Positions 1 to 6,285 are shown, numbered from the stretch's first letter. The stretch is DNA of 6,285 nucleotides from DATKSS01 sp049582065 (GCA_049582065.1 JBAUTF010000170.1:1-6285), one strand, 5' to 3'. A program made the numbers and translations. Notes: generated by a model not told the origin, from the sequence alone.

Positions 1-2293
1 ACTCCTGCACGTTGGGCTGGTCGAAGGCGTCGATGCCGATGATCGACCCCGCGATCGCGACCGCGATCTCCCAGCGCAGGAACTCGCCGCCCAGGTCGAG
101 CTTGTCGCGCATCGTCAGCGTCACGACGGGCTGGCCCGCCTTCTCCAGCGCCTGCACGGCGCGGTCGGGCGCGTCCGAGTCCATCCGGATGTAGACGAAC
201 AGCCGGTCGTCACCGTAGACCTGCGGCCTGCCGGCGGGCTCGCCTTCGATGGGGACGATCCCCTTGCCCTGCTTGCCCGTGCTCTCCGCGATGAGCTGCT
301 CCACCCAGTAGCCGAACGTCGCCACCCTGGGCGATGCGACTAGCGTCACCTTGTTGCGGCCCTGCGCCGCGAGCCGCCCCATCACGGCGCCCAGCCAGAT
401 ACCAGGGTTGGACTCGACCGGCACCGAGTCGGCGCACGCATGCTCCATCTCGATGGCGCGCTCGAGCAGCTCGGTCACGTCGACGCCCATCAGCGCACCC
501 GGCACGAGGCCGAAGTACGAGAGAGCCGAGTAGCGGCCGCCGATGTCGGGAGGGTTGGAGAAGATCCAGCGGAACCCGTGCTCCTTGGCCAGCTTCTCGA
601 GCGAGGTGCCGGGGTCGGTGATGGCTGCGAAATGGCGCCCGGCCTTGCCCGCCCGCCCGTTGCGGTTGACCTGGTCCCAGAAGTAGGCGAAGTGCGACAG
701 CGTCTCGGTGGTCTCGCCCGATTTCGAGGCGACGACGAACAGCGTGTCCTGGATCCGGATCTTGGCGCGGACCGAAAGGATCGTGGCCGGGTCGGTCGTG
801 TCCAGCACGTGCAGCTTGGGGTGGCCCTTGACCACACCGAAGGTGTTGCGCAGCACGTCGGGACACAGGCTCGAGCCGCCCATACCCAGCAACACCACGT
901 CCGAGTAAGTGCGGCCGGCGGCCGCCAGCTCGCGGAGCTCGGCCGAGCGCTCGAGCATCTTCCCGGCCACGTCGAGCCAGCCCAGGCGGTCGCGGATCTC
1001 TGCGCGCCTGGCGGGGTCCGAGCTCCACAGCGTGGGGTCCTTGGCCCAGAGGCGGCGCGGCGCATCCTCCTTGGCCAGCTTCGCGAGCTGCGCGTCCACG
1101 GAGGGCTGCAGCGCGCCCAGGCTGTGCCACTGGCGCGGGCCCTTGCCGGCCTTGATGTCCCTGGAGGCCTTGGCCAGCGTGGCGACCAGGGTCTCGAACG
1201 ACTTCGTGAAGCTCGCCACGCCCTCGACCTCGAGCTCGCGGGTCACCTGGTCGAGGTCGACCCCGGCGTCGGCCAATTGCTTGAGCTGCCGCTTGGCGAG
1301 GTCCACGTTGTCGTCCAGGCTGCGGCGAACCTCGCCATGCTCGCGGAACGCGGCCAGCGTCGCGGGCGGGATCGTGTCCACCGTGTCGGGGCCGATGAGG
1401 TCTTCGACGTAGTACGTGTCCGGATATCGGGGGTCCTTGGTCGACGTGCTCGCCCACAGGCAGCGCTGGGTGCGCGCTCCCGCTCTCTTCAACCGGTCCC
1501 AGCGAGGCCCGCTGAAGAGCTTCTGGTAGCGCTGATAGGCGAGCTTCGAGTTGGCGATCGCAGCCTTGCCATAGAGGCGTTCGAGTGCGCGCTTCTGGGC
1601 CGGATCGGCCGTGGCGGCGATCTTGTCCGCCAGGATCTTGTCCACCTTGGTGTCGACCCGGCTGACGAAAAAGCTCGCCACGCTCGCCACCTTGCGCAGG
1701 TCGCCGCCTTGCTTGTGCAGCTTCTCGAGACCCGAGAGGTAAGCCTCCACCACCTCGGCGTACCGCTCGACCGCGAAGATCAGGGTCACGTTGATGTTGT
1801 GGCCCTTGCTGATCTGGTCGTAGATCGCCGGGACGCCCTCCTTGGTCGCGGGGATCTTGACCATGACGTTGGGCCGGCGGCATCGCTCGCGCAGGTCCTC
1901 CGCCCACGCGATCGTGCGCCGCGTGCTGCCCGCGACGGTCGGCGAGACCTCGATGCTCACGTACCCGTCGCCGCCCTTCGTCTTGTCGAAAACCGGCCGG
2001 AACACGTCAGCCGCGGCCTGGATGTCCTCGACCATCAGGTCCCAAAGCATCTCGGCCGGCTTCGTCTTGGCCCGCACGAGCTGGACCATGGCCTCGTCGT
2101 AGTCGGTCGAGCCGCTGACCGCCTTCTCGAAGATGGTCGGGTTGGACGTGACGCCGGTCAGGCCCTCGTCGCGCAGTCGCGCGAGCTCACCCGAGGTGAT
2201 GAGCTGGCGGCGGATGTTGTCGAGCCACAGCGACTGGCCGGCCTGGCGAAGCTCCTTCAGCGCCGAGGGCTTGCGAGGGGTGGCTGTGGCCAT
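1..2293 (-). CDS. tal-pgi: Bifunctional transaldolase / glucose-6-phosphate isomerase, C-terminus cut by window edge
   Basis: The frame is open from ATG at 2293 to the window edge, giving 764 visible residues. The transaldolase domain (about 1-370) exchanges dihydroxyacetone units between sugar phosphates. It shows D25, the signature GVTSNPTIF at 47-55 (N51), E115, Schiff-base lysine K146 in VMVKIPATKEG, and N168/T170, matching the E. coli TalB active-site layout as I recall it. The stretch around LWASTSTKDP (W280) is typical of the long actinobacterial/cyanobacterial transaldolase type. The phosphoglucose isomerase domain (about 380 onward) interconverts glucose 6-phosphate and fructose 6-phosphate. 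It shows GMGGSSL at 470-476, the sugar-phosphate loop SKSGETTET at 523-531, GGRYSALS at 585-592, the probable catalytic glutamate E670 in EQLIAESTGK, and FDQPNVQE at the edge. Known fusions are about 940-950 residues, so roughly 180 residues, including the last catalytic lysine, lie outside. The protein is cytosolic. The start codon abuts the tkt stop, so the two genes are almost certainly co-transcribed. Upstream ribosome binding is weak (GAGA, 3 nt before the ATG), suggesting translational coupling. Confidence 0.95.
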   Translation of the reverse strand, partial: MATATPRKPSALKELRQAGQSLWLDNIRRQLITSGELARLRDEGLTGVTSNPTIFEKAVSGSTDYDEAMVQLVRAKTKPAEMLWDLMVEDIQAAADVFRPVFDKTKGGDGYVSIEVSPTVAGSTRRTIAWAEDLRERCRRPNVMVKIPATKEGVPAIYDQISKGHNINVTLIFAVERYAEVVEAYLSGLEKLHKQGGDLRKVASVASFFVSRVDTKVDKILADKIAATADPAQKRALERLYGKAAIANSKLAYQRYQKLFSGPRWDRLKRAGARTQRCLWASTSTKDPRYPDTYYVEDLIGPDTVDTIPPATLAAFREHGEVRRSLDDNVDLAKRQLKQLADAGVDLDQVTRELEVEGVASFTKSFETLVATLAKASRDIKAGKGPRQWHSLGALQPSVDAQLAKLAKEDAPRRLWAKDPTLWSSDPARRAEIRDRLGWLDVAGKMLERSAELRELAAAGRTYSDVVLLGMGGSSLCPDVLRNTFGVVKGHPKLHVLDTTDPATILSVRAKIRIQDTLFVVASKSGETTETLSHFAYFWDQVNRNGRAGKAGRHFAAITDPGTSLEKLAKEHGFRWIFSNPPDIGGRYSALSYFGLVPGALMGVDVTELLERAIEMEHACADSVPVESNPGIWLGAVMGRLAAQGRNKVTLVASPRVATFGYWVEQLIAESTGKQGKGIVPIEGEPAGRPQVYGDDRLFVYIRMDSDAPDRAVQALEKAGQPVVTLTMRDKLDLGGEFLRWEIAVAIAGSIIGIDAFDQPNVQE

Positions 2294-4162
2294 CTATCTC
2301 GACTGTACGAGCTTGGTGGCGGCTGCCACGATGTGCCGGGCCGAGATGCCGGCGGCGTTCATCAGCTCCTCCGGTTTGCCCGACGTGGGCAGGCCTTTCA
2401 CGGCCAGGTGCGCCACCCTCGGGGGAGCGTCCGCCATCGCCTCCATGACCGCGGCACCGAGCCCGCCTTCGGGATAGTGGTCCTCGACGATCACGAACTT
2501 GCCCTTGGTCGCGCGCGCGGCCTCTCGCAGCGTCTTCACATCCACAGGCTTGACCGAGTAGAGGTCGATCACGCGGGCGGCGATCTTCTTGGCCGCCAGC
2601 TGATCGGCCGCCGCCAGGCAGTTGTGCACGGTCACGCCGGCGCCGATCAGGGTCACGCGGTCTTTCGGGCTCTGTCGCAGGACCTTCGAGCCCCCGATCT
2701 TGAAGCTGTCGCCCGCGCCGTAGAGGGTCGGGTACGCGCCTCGAGTGGTGCGCATATAAACGATGCCGTCGGTGTCGGCCATCAGCCGGGTGAGCTTGGC
2801 CGTCTGGTTGGGGTCGCATGGGTAGAGCACGGTCGAGCCGTGCACAGCGCGCATCGACGCGATGTCCTCAAGCGCCATCTGCGAGGGTCCATCCTGTCCG
2901 ATCTCCACGCCCGCATGGGAGCCGGTCAGGCGGATGTTGGCCTGGGAGATCCCGGCCATTCGGATGAAGTCGTAGGCGCGGCTGAAGAAGGCCGCGAAGG
3001 TCGAGGCGAAAGGCTTGTAGCCGCGCACGCTCATCCCGACCGCCGTGGCCACGAGCTGCTGCTCGGCGATCCAGATCTCGAAGAAGCGCTCAGGGTGCGC
3101 CTTGGCGAACTCGTCCGAGTGCGTCGAGTTCGAGACCTCGCCGTCCATCGCGACGACCCCGGGGATGGCGGCCAGCGCTAGGAGCGCGTCTCCGTAGGCC
3201 TTGCGGGTCGCGACCTTGTCGTCCTTCGTGTAGGTGGGAAGCGTCACGGTGGGCTCGATCCGCGTGTTGACCTTCGTGGACCCCTCGTGATCGGGCTTGG
3301 CGGTCTTGACCTTGAGGTGGCGGATCCCGCCCAGCTCCTTGATCGCGCGCTCGGCCATGTCGGGGGGCAACACCCTCCCATGCCATCCTTCCTTGTTCTC
3401 GATCTCCGAGAAACCCTTGCCCTTGATGGTCTTGGCGATGATCACGGTCGGCTTGCCGGTGGCCGAGAGCGCCTGGCCGTACGCGCGGTCGATGGCCGTG
3501 ACGTCGTGGCCGTCGATCACGATCGGAAAGCAGCCGAACGACTCCACCCGGCGGCGGTAGGTGTCGAGGTTCCAGCCGTACTCGGTCTCGCCGCGCTGGC
3601 CCAGGCGGTTGATGTCCCAGATCGCGGTGAGGTTCGCCAGCTGGTAGTGGCCGGCCTTGTCCAGCGCCTCCCAGATGGAACCCTCGGCGAGCTCGGAGTC
3701 GCCGCACAGCACCCAGACGTGGAAGGGGAGCTTGTCGAGCTTTGCGCCCGCGAGCGCGATACCGACCCCGATCGGAAGGCCCTGGCCGAGCGACCCGGTG
3801 GCGACATCAACCCAGGGGATGGCCGGCGTCGGATGCCCCTGGAGGCGCGAGCCGAACTTGCGGAAGGTCATCAGCTCCTGGTCGGTGATCGCGCCGGCTG
3901 CCTTGAACATCGCGTAGCACAGGGGCGAGGCGTGGCCCTTGGAGTAGATCAGGTGGTCGTTATTGGGGTCCTTGGGCTTGCTCCAGTCGTACTGGAGGTA
4001 GCGGGCGAGCAAGACCGCGATCAGGTCTGCCGCCGACATCGAAGAGGTCGGATGACCTGAGCCCGCGGCGGTGCTGCAGCGAATGGAATCCACCCTGAGC
4101 TGCTGCCCCAGCTGTTGGGTGAAATCGAGATCGGTGCTCGCAACAGTCGCGGAGACCGTCAT
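2294..4162 (-). CDS. tkt: Transketolase, short animal-type
   Basis: This thiamine diphosphate and divalent-metal-dependent enzyme moves two-carbon ketol units between pentose phosphate and glycolytic sugars in the cytosol. The 622 residues match the length of mammalian transketolase (623) rather than the roughly 660-residue E. coli TktA type, and the sequence follows the mammalian pattern closely. Visible domains are the pyrophosphate-binding domain (about 1-275), the pyrimidine-binding domain (about 313-480) and the C-terminal domain (about 495-622). Key residues are H37 in GSGHPTS, H77 in SKGH, H110, D155 and N185 of the cofactor/metal motif, H261 in EGWHG, cofactor-activating E367 in WIAEQQ, H416, D424 in GQDGPSQMALED, and R474 for phosphate binding. 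Most have the same number as in the human enzyme as I recall it. The usual GDG of the cofactor motif reads GDS at 154-156. ATG at 4162 is supported by a Shine-Dalgarno at the right distance and by family length. It is followed with no gap by tal-pgi, the other enzyme of the same branch. Confidence 0.97.
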   Translation of the reverse strand: MTVSATVASTDLDFTQQLGQQLRVDSIRCSTAAGSGHPTSSMSAADLIAVLLARYLQYDWSKPKDPNNDHLIYSKGHASPLCYAMFKAAGAITDQELMTFRKFGSRLQGHPTPAIPWVDVATGSLGQGLPIGVGIALAGAKLDKLPFHVWVLCGDSELAEGSIWEALDKAGHYQLANLTAIWDINRLGQRGETEYGWNLDTYRRRVESFGCFPIVIDGHDVTAIDRAYGQALSATGKPTVIIAKTIKGKGFSEIENKEGWHGRVLPPDMAERAIKELGGIRHLKVKTAKPDHEGSTKVNTRIEPTVTLPTYTKDDKVATRKAYGDALLALAAIPGVVAMDGEVSNSTHSDEFAKAHPERFFEIWIAEQQLVATAVGMSVRGYKPFASTFAAFFSRAYDFIRMAGISQANIRLTGSHAGVEIGQDGPSQMALEDIASMRAVHGSTVLYPCDPNQTAKLTRLMADTDGIVYMRTTRGAYPTLYGAGDSFKIGGSKVLRQSPKDRVTLIGAGVTVHNCLAAADQLAAKKIAARVIDLYSVKPVDVKTLREAARATKGKFVIVEDHYPEGGLGAAVMEAMADAPPRVAHLAVKGLPTSGKPEELMNAAGISARHIVAAATKLVQSR

Positions 4163-4165
4163 GTC

Positions 4166-4173
4166 ACTCCCTC
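4166..4173 (-). promoter_or_regulatory. Shine-Dalgarno sequence of tkt
   Basis: On the minus strand GAGGGAGT precedes the tkt ATG, with the GAGG core 7 nt from the start codon. It is the only strong ribosome binding site next to a start codon in this window. It supports ATG 4162 as the tkt start and suggests that tkt is translated independently of pepF. Confidence 0.75.
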
Positions 4174-4174
4174 A

Positions 4175-4187
4175 CCACGTCAAGTGG
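4175..4187. repeat. Imperfect inverted repeat CCAC-N5-GTGG before tkt
   Basis: Arms CCAC and GTGG flank GTCAA, immediately upstream of the tkt ribosome binding site. Four-base arms are short and can arise by chance in GC-rich DNA. The position would suit an operator or a small mRNA hairpin, but nothing identifies a binding protein. The TTGAC on the minus strand inside it is too close to the start codon to be a -35 box for tkt. Confidence 0.25.
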
Positions 4188-4192
4188 CAGAT

Positions 4193-4206
4193 CCCGCCGC
4201 GGCGGG
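4193..4206. repeat. Perfect 14-bp GC palindrome between pepF and tkt
   Basis: CCCGCCGCGGCGGG reads identically on both strands. As RNA it could form a 5-bp all-GC stem (CCCGC/GCGGG) with a CGCG loop. It lies 21 nt downstream of the pepF stop on the minus strand and is not followed by a T-run on either strand, so it is not a standard intrinsic terminator. It could be an operator half-site pair, an RNA 3'-end stabiliser for pepF, a factor-assisted pause site, or chance in a GC-rich gap. Confidence 0.5.
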
Positions 4207-4227
4207 CCCTAGCGATGTGGGTCTAGT

Positions 4228-6030
4228 CTATCGGTCTGCCGAAACGGCACCAGCCAGGCGCTCCACCTCGGTCACCATCCCGTCCAGGATCTTGAGCCCA
4301 GCGTCCCAGAATCCGGGGTCCGTGATGTCCATGCCCAGGCGCTTGACCAGTTCGTCCGGGCGGGTCGACCCGCCGGCCGACAGAAAGTCCAGGTAGTCGT
4401 CGACGAAGCTCGGGCCGCGTTCCAGGAAGCGGTGGTAGACGGACAGAGCCAGCAGGTTGCCGAACGCGTACGCGTACACGTAGCCCGGCGTGTGCAGAAA
4501 GTGCTCGATGTAGCTCCACCACATCTTGTGCTCGTCGGTGAGGATCAGGGCGTCGCCGAACATCGGCTGCAGCTTGGCCTGGTACAGCTCGCCGAGCTGC
4601 TCGACCGCGAGCTCGCCCTCGGTGCGCCGCGCCACGTGGCACGCGTCCTCGTAGCGGTTGAAGGCGACCTGCCGGAAGACGGTCGAAAAGGCATCCTCGC
4701 ACTGGTTGCAGAGCATGGCCAGGCGAACCTTGGGGTCGCGCTCTTCCGACATGATGCGGTCGAATGTCAGCGCCTCGCCGAACACCGACGCCGTCTCGGC
4801 CAGGGTCAGCGGCGGGTGGTAGTCGAACAGGTGCTGCTTCGACGCCAGGCGGTCGTGCAGGCCGTGGCCCAGCTCGTGCGCCATCACCAGGGCGTCCCGA
4901 AGCTTGCCGGTGAAGTTGAGCATGACGTACGGGTGGTGGTGAGGCGTGACCGGCATGCAGTACGCGCCGCCCGACTTGCCCGGCACCACCGGGGCATCGA
5001 TCCAGCTCTCCTTGAAGAAGGTTTCCACCAGGTCTCCGGCCCGCTTCGAGAAGCGATGGTACGAGCCGAGCACCAGCTCCTTGGCTTCCTCCCACGACAG
5101 GTTGCGCGTGGTTTCGCTGATCGGGGCATATCGATCCCACTCGTGCAGCTCGCCCACGTCGAGCAGCTGCTTCTTGACGCGGTAGTAGCGCGCGCAGACG
5201 TCATAGCGGCCGGTCACCGCGTCGACCAGCGCCTGCACCGCCTCGTCCGACGTCTCGTTGGCCAGGTTGCGCGACGAGATCCAGGTCGGGAAGCGGCGGA
5301 GCCGGTCGTCGATCGCCTTCTCCTGGAGGATCACGTTGAAGATGTAGGCGCGCGTTCGCGCGTCCTGGCCCAGGGCGGCGGTGACGGCGGCGCTCGCCTT
5401 GCGGCGCACCTCACGGTCGGGCTCGCGCAGGAGCACGAGCGCCTGCTCCAGCTGAAGCGGCCGGCCGTCGACATCGACCCGGATCGAGGCGCACAGCTCC
5501 TCGAACAAACGCGTCCAGGCCGAGTTGCCGACCGGGCTGTAGTCGGTGAGCACGCGCTCCTCCGGCTCGGACAGCTGGTGGGGCCGGAACTTGCGCGCCT
5601 CCTCGATCGTGTGGCGGTAGCGAGCCGAGTCCGGGTGCTCGTAAAGCCTGGCGGCATGCTCGTCGGTGGTGTGGGCGAGCTCGAGCGTGAAGAACACGCC
5701 GTGGCTGCCTCGCTCCGCGCCCGCCTCACGCACCCGCGCCAGCAGGCGTCCCGCCGCGGGGTCTTGCGTGTTCTGGCTGTGAAGGAGGTACGCGTACACC
5801 TCGGGGAGCGCGGCCTGCTCCTCGTTTCGTTCCAGCTCCTGCATCATCTCGGCGAACGCGGCCGGCTCGAGGGCGGCCACCTGACCGCGGTACGACGCCT
5901 CGAAGGATTTCGCCCGCTCGAGCGCGGTCGCGAGCGCAGCCTCGAGCTTCGGGTCTTGCGGTGATGCGAAGAGATCGCTCAGGTCCCAGCGGACCGACTC
6001 CGCCCCCGTCGACGTGTTGGTTTTAGACAC
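4228..6030 (-). CDS. pepF: Oligoendopeptidase F, M3 family zinc metallopeptidase
   Basis: This predicted cytosolic peptidase cleaves short oligopeptides inside their chains and so takes part in peptide turnover. The 600 residues fit the PepF/M3 subfamily. The N-terminus opens with the family-typical WDLSDLF (15-21), and the first ~320 residues are the mostly helical PepF N-terminal part. The M3 catalytic core follows: GKSGGAYCMPV at 351-361, the zinc site HELGH at 385-389 (H385, H389, catalytic E386), third ligand E412 in LAETASVFGEA, and the substrate-side tyrosines in HTPGYVYAYAFG (513-524; Y517, Y519, Y521). No signal peptide or membrane segment is visible. The start is GTG at 6030: it is the only start codon in frame before the conserved N-terminus, because an in-frame TGA lies three codons upstream. 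No convincing Shine-Dalgarno precedes it, so coupling to the upstream gene or leaderless translation is likely. The substrate cannot be predicted, and the sequence shows no link to the sugar genes downstream. Confidence 0.95.
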   Translation of the reverse strand: MSKTNTSTGAESVRWDLSDLFASPQDPKLEAALATALERAKSFEASYRGQVAALEPAAFAEMMQELERNEEQAALPEVYAYLLHSQNTQDPAAGRLLARVREAGAERGSHGVFFTLELAHTTDEHAARLYEHPDSARYRHTIEEARKFRPHQLSEPEERVLTDYSPVGNSAWTRLFEELCASIRVDVDGRPLQLEQALVLLREPDREVRRKASAAVTAALGQDARTRAYIFNVILQEKAIDDRLRRFPTWISSRNLANETSDEAVQALVDAVTGRYDVCARYYRVKKQLLDVGELHEWDRYAPISETTRNLSWEEAKELVLGSYHRFSKRAGDLVETFFKESWIDAPVVPGKSGGAYCMPVTPHHHPYVMLNFTGKLRDALVMAHELGHGLHDRLASKQHLFDYHPPLTLAETASVFGEALTFDRIMSEERDPKVRLAMLCNQCEDAFSTVFRQVAFNRYEDACHVARRTEGELAVEQLGELYQAKLQPMFGDALILTDEHKMWWSYIEHFLHTPGYVYAYAFGNLLALSVYHRFLERGPSFVDDYLDFLSAGGSTRPDELVKRLGMDITDPGFWDAGLKILDGMVTEVERLAGAVSADR

Positions 6031-6036
6031 GGCAGG

Positions 6037-6285
6037 TCAGGATAATCGCTCGGCGAGCTCACGCACTCGCTCAGAGTCCGGCCACCTGCCCGCATATGCG
6101 CCCTCGTTGACCGCGTCGGTCAGCTCGTCGAGCAGAGGCTCGATCGGTCCGGCCCGCACCAGCTCTTTGTACTCGAGCGGGGTCTCGGGCGGCGCCCGCC
6201 GCCGACCCAAGCGGCCCTGCACGCGTTCATAGAGCCGAAGCAGCTCCGATTCGCCGGGCGAGGCCCGGGCGCCGCGCCTCCACGC
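6037..6285 (-). CDS. C-terminal fragment, DUF4129-like tail (probable TgpA-type transglutaminase-like protein)
   Basis: The frame is open from the window edge to TGA at 6039-6037, giving 82 residues of a protein whose start lies outside. An internal GTG at 6222 could be mistaken for the start of a 61-residue gene, but the open frame continues upstream with the same character. The fragment has a basic beginning (AWRRGAR) and then LLRLYERVQGRL, followed by PPETPLEYKELV and a helical end with LTDAVNEGAYAG. Helix, T-P-x-E-Y, helix, then a tyrosine-containing E-x-A-Y-x-G-like segment is the pattern I know from DUF4129. That domain forms the cytoplasmic tail of TgpA-like membrane proteins with a transglutaminase-like domain, and is also found alone. 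The function of the tail is unknown. The family call rests on pattern recall over a short segment. The gene ends 6 bp before pepF in the same frame, consistent with co-transcription. Confidence 0.6.
   Translation of the reverse strand, partial: AWRRGARASPGESELLRLYERVQGRLGRRRAPPETPLEYKELVRAGPIEPLLDELTDAVNEGAYAGRWPDSERVRELAERLS
6039..6044 (-). promoter_or_regulatory. Possible -10 element for a leaderless pepF transcript
   Basis: On the minus strand TATCCT fits TANNNT and ends 8 nt before the pepF GTG, the spacing expected if transcription begins at the start codon itself. pepF has no Shine-Dalgarno, which would agree with a leaderless message. The hexamer overlaps the 3' end of the upstream gene, and the region 17 nt further upstream (AGTGCG) does not resemble a -35 box. 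A six-base degenerate match is weak evidence. Confidence 0.22.

Larger units (their letters stand above)
4163..4227 (-). promoter_or_regulatory. pepF-tkt intergenic region, probable tkt leader
   Basis: This 65-bp gap is the only intergenic space longer than a few bases in the window and separates the peptidase from the sugar-metabolism pair. It contains a perfect 14-bp palindrome, a smaller CCAC-N5-GTGG inverted repeat and the tkt ribosome binding site. A TANNNT-type hexamer, TAGACT, lies at 4230-4225 and overlaps the pepF stop codon. The sequence 17 nt further upstream (CTGGTG) is a poor -35 match, so a promoter here is only possible. If it is used, tkt mRNA would have a leader of about 55 nt carrying the palindrome. 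The alternative is read-through from pepF. The region is inferred to be regulatory from its position and symmetry only. Confidence 0.35.

Noticed and set aside
210..1907. A 565-codon open frame on the minus strand inside the tal-pgi region
   Set aside because: It is out of frame with tal-pgi, rich in Arg, Gly, Pro and Ala, and matches no fold I recognise. The overlapping frame carries all transaldolase and isomerase motifs, so this is a GC-driven shadow.
2187..2819. A 210-codon minus-strand open frame spanning the tkt/tal-pgi junction
   Set aside because: It is out of frame with both real genes and has shadow-like Arg/Gly/Pro-rich composition.
440..3181. A 913-codon open frame on the plus strand, antisense to tal-pgi and tkt
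   Set aside because: It is codon-aligned antisense: a stop would need TTA, CTA or TCA in the sense genes, and these codons are rare at this GC content. The protein shows no recognisable domain and is best read as a shadow.
3287..4060. A 257-codon open frame on the plus strand opposite tkt
   Set aside because: It is codon-aligned antisense to tkt, with no domain and no ribosome binding signal supporting it.
4179..4184. TTGACG on the minus strand read as a -35 box for tkt
   Set aside because: It is about 16 nt from the ATG, leaving no room for a -10 element and the ribosome binding site that is clearly used.
4193..4206. Intrinsic terminator after pepF
   Set aside because: The palindrome gives only a short stem and no T-run follows it on the minus strand.
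4432..5964. A 510-codon open frame on the plus strand opposite pepF
   Set aside because: It has the same codon-aligned antisense relation to a well-supported metallopeptidase gene and a low-complexity Val/Leu/Arg/Gly/Ala composition. No independent support.
6037..6222. A stand-alone 61-residue small gene starting at GTG 6222
   Set aside because: The open frame continues upstream to the window edge with sequence that fits the same domain, so this is the end of a longer gene.

Overview
The window looks like ordinary chromosomal housekeeping DNA from a GC-rich bacterium (roughly two thirds G+C by eye, not computed, with G/C dominating third codon positions). All four genes are on the minus strand, so transcription runs from position 6285 towards position 1. 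The gene set (an oligoendopeptidase F of the PepF/M3 type, a short animal-type transketolase and a fused transaldolase/glucose-6-phosphate isomerase) fits Actinomycetota, Chloroflexota or a related terrestrial lineage such as Candidatus Dormibacterota. I cannot place it more closely from sequence alone.

Layout in the direction of transcription. (1) 6285-6037: the last 82 codons of a protein entering from outside the window, whose sequence resembles the DUF4129 tail of TgpA-type transglutaminase-like membrane proteins. (2) 6030-4228: a complete 600-residue zinc oligopeptidase (pepF), starting with GTG two codons after the previous stop. (3) 4227-4163: the only real intergenic gap, 65 bp, holding a perfect 14-bp GC palindrome, a smaller inverted repeat and a good Shine-Dalgarno sequence. 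(4) 4162-2294: a complete 622-residue transketolase (tkt). (5) 2293-1: a bifunctional transaldolase/glucose-6-phosphate isomerase (tal-pgi). Its ATG directly abuts the tkt stop, and its C-terminal part lies outside the window.

Functionally the window has two halves. tkt and tal-pgi form a carbohydrate module: transketolase and transaldolase carry out the non-oxidative pentose phosphate pathway, and the isomerase domain returns fructose 6-phosphate to glucose 6-phosphate. Together they allow pentoses to be recycled into the oxidative branch, and genes such as zwf, gnd or pgl would be expected just beyond position 1. pepF and the DUF4129-tail gene form a separate upstream pair with no clear metabolic link to the sugar module.

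I found no mobile element, CRISPR array, RNA gene or clearly undescribed system. The points most worth a second look are the architecture of the tkt/tal-pgi junction (same frame, one stop codon, no gap), the GDS variant of the thiamine diphosphate motif, the palindrome upstream of tkt, and a possible leaderless start for pepF.
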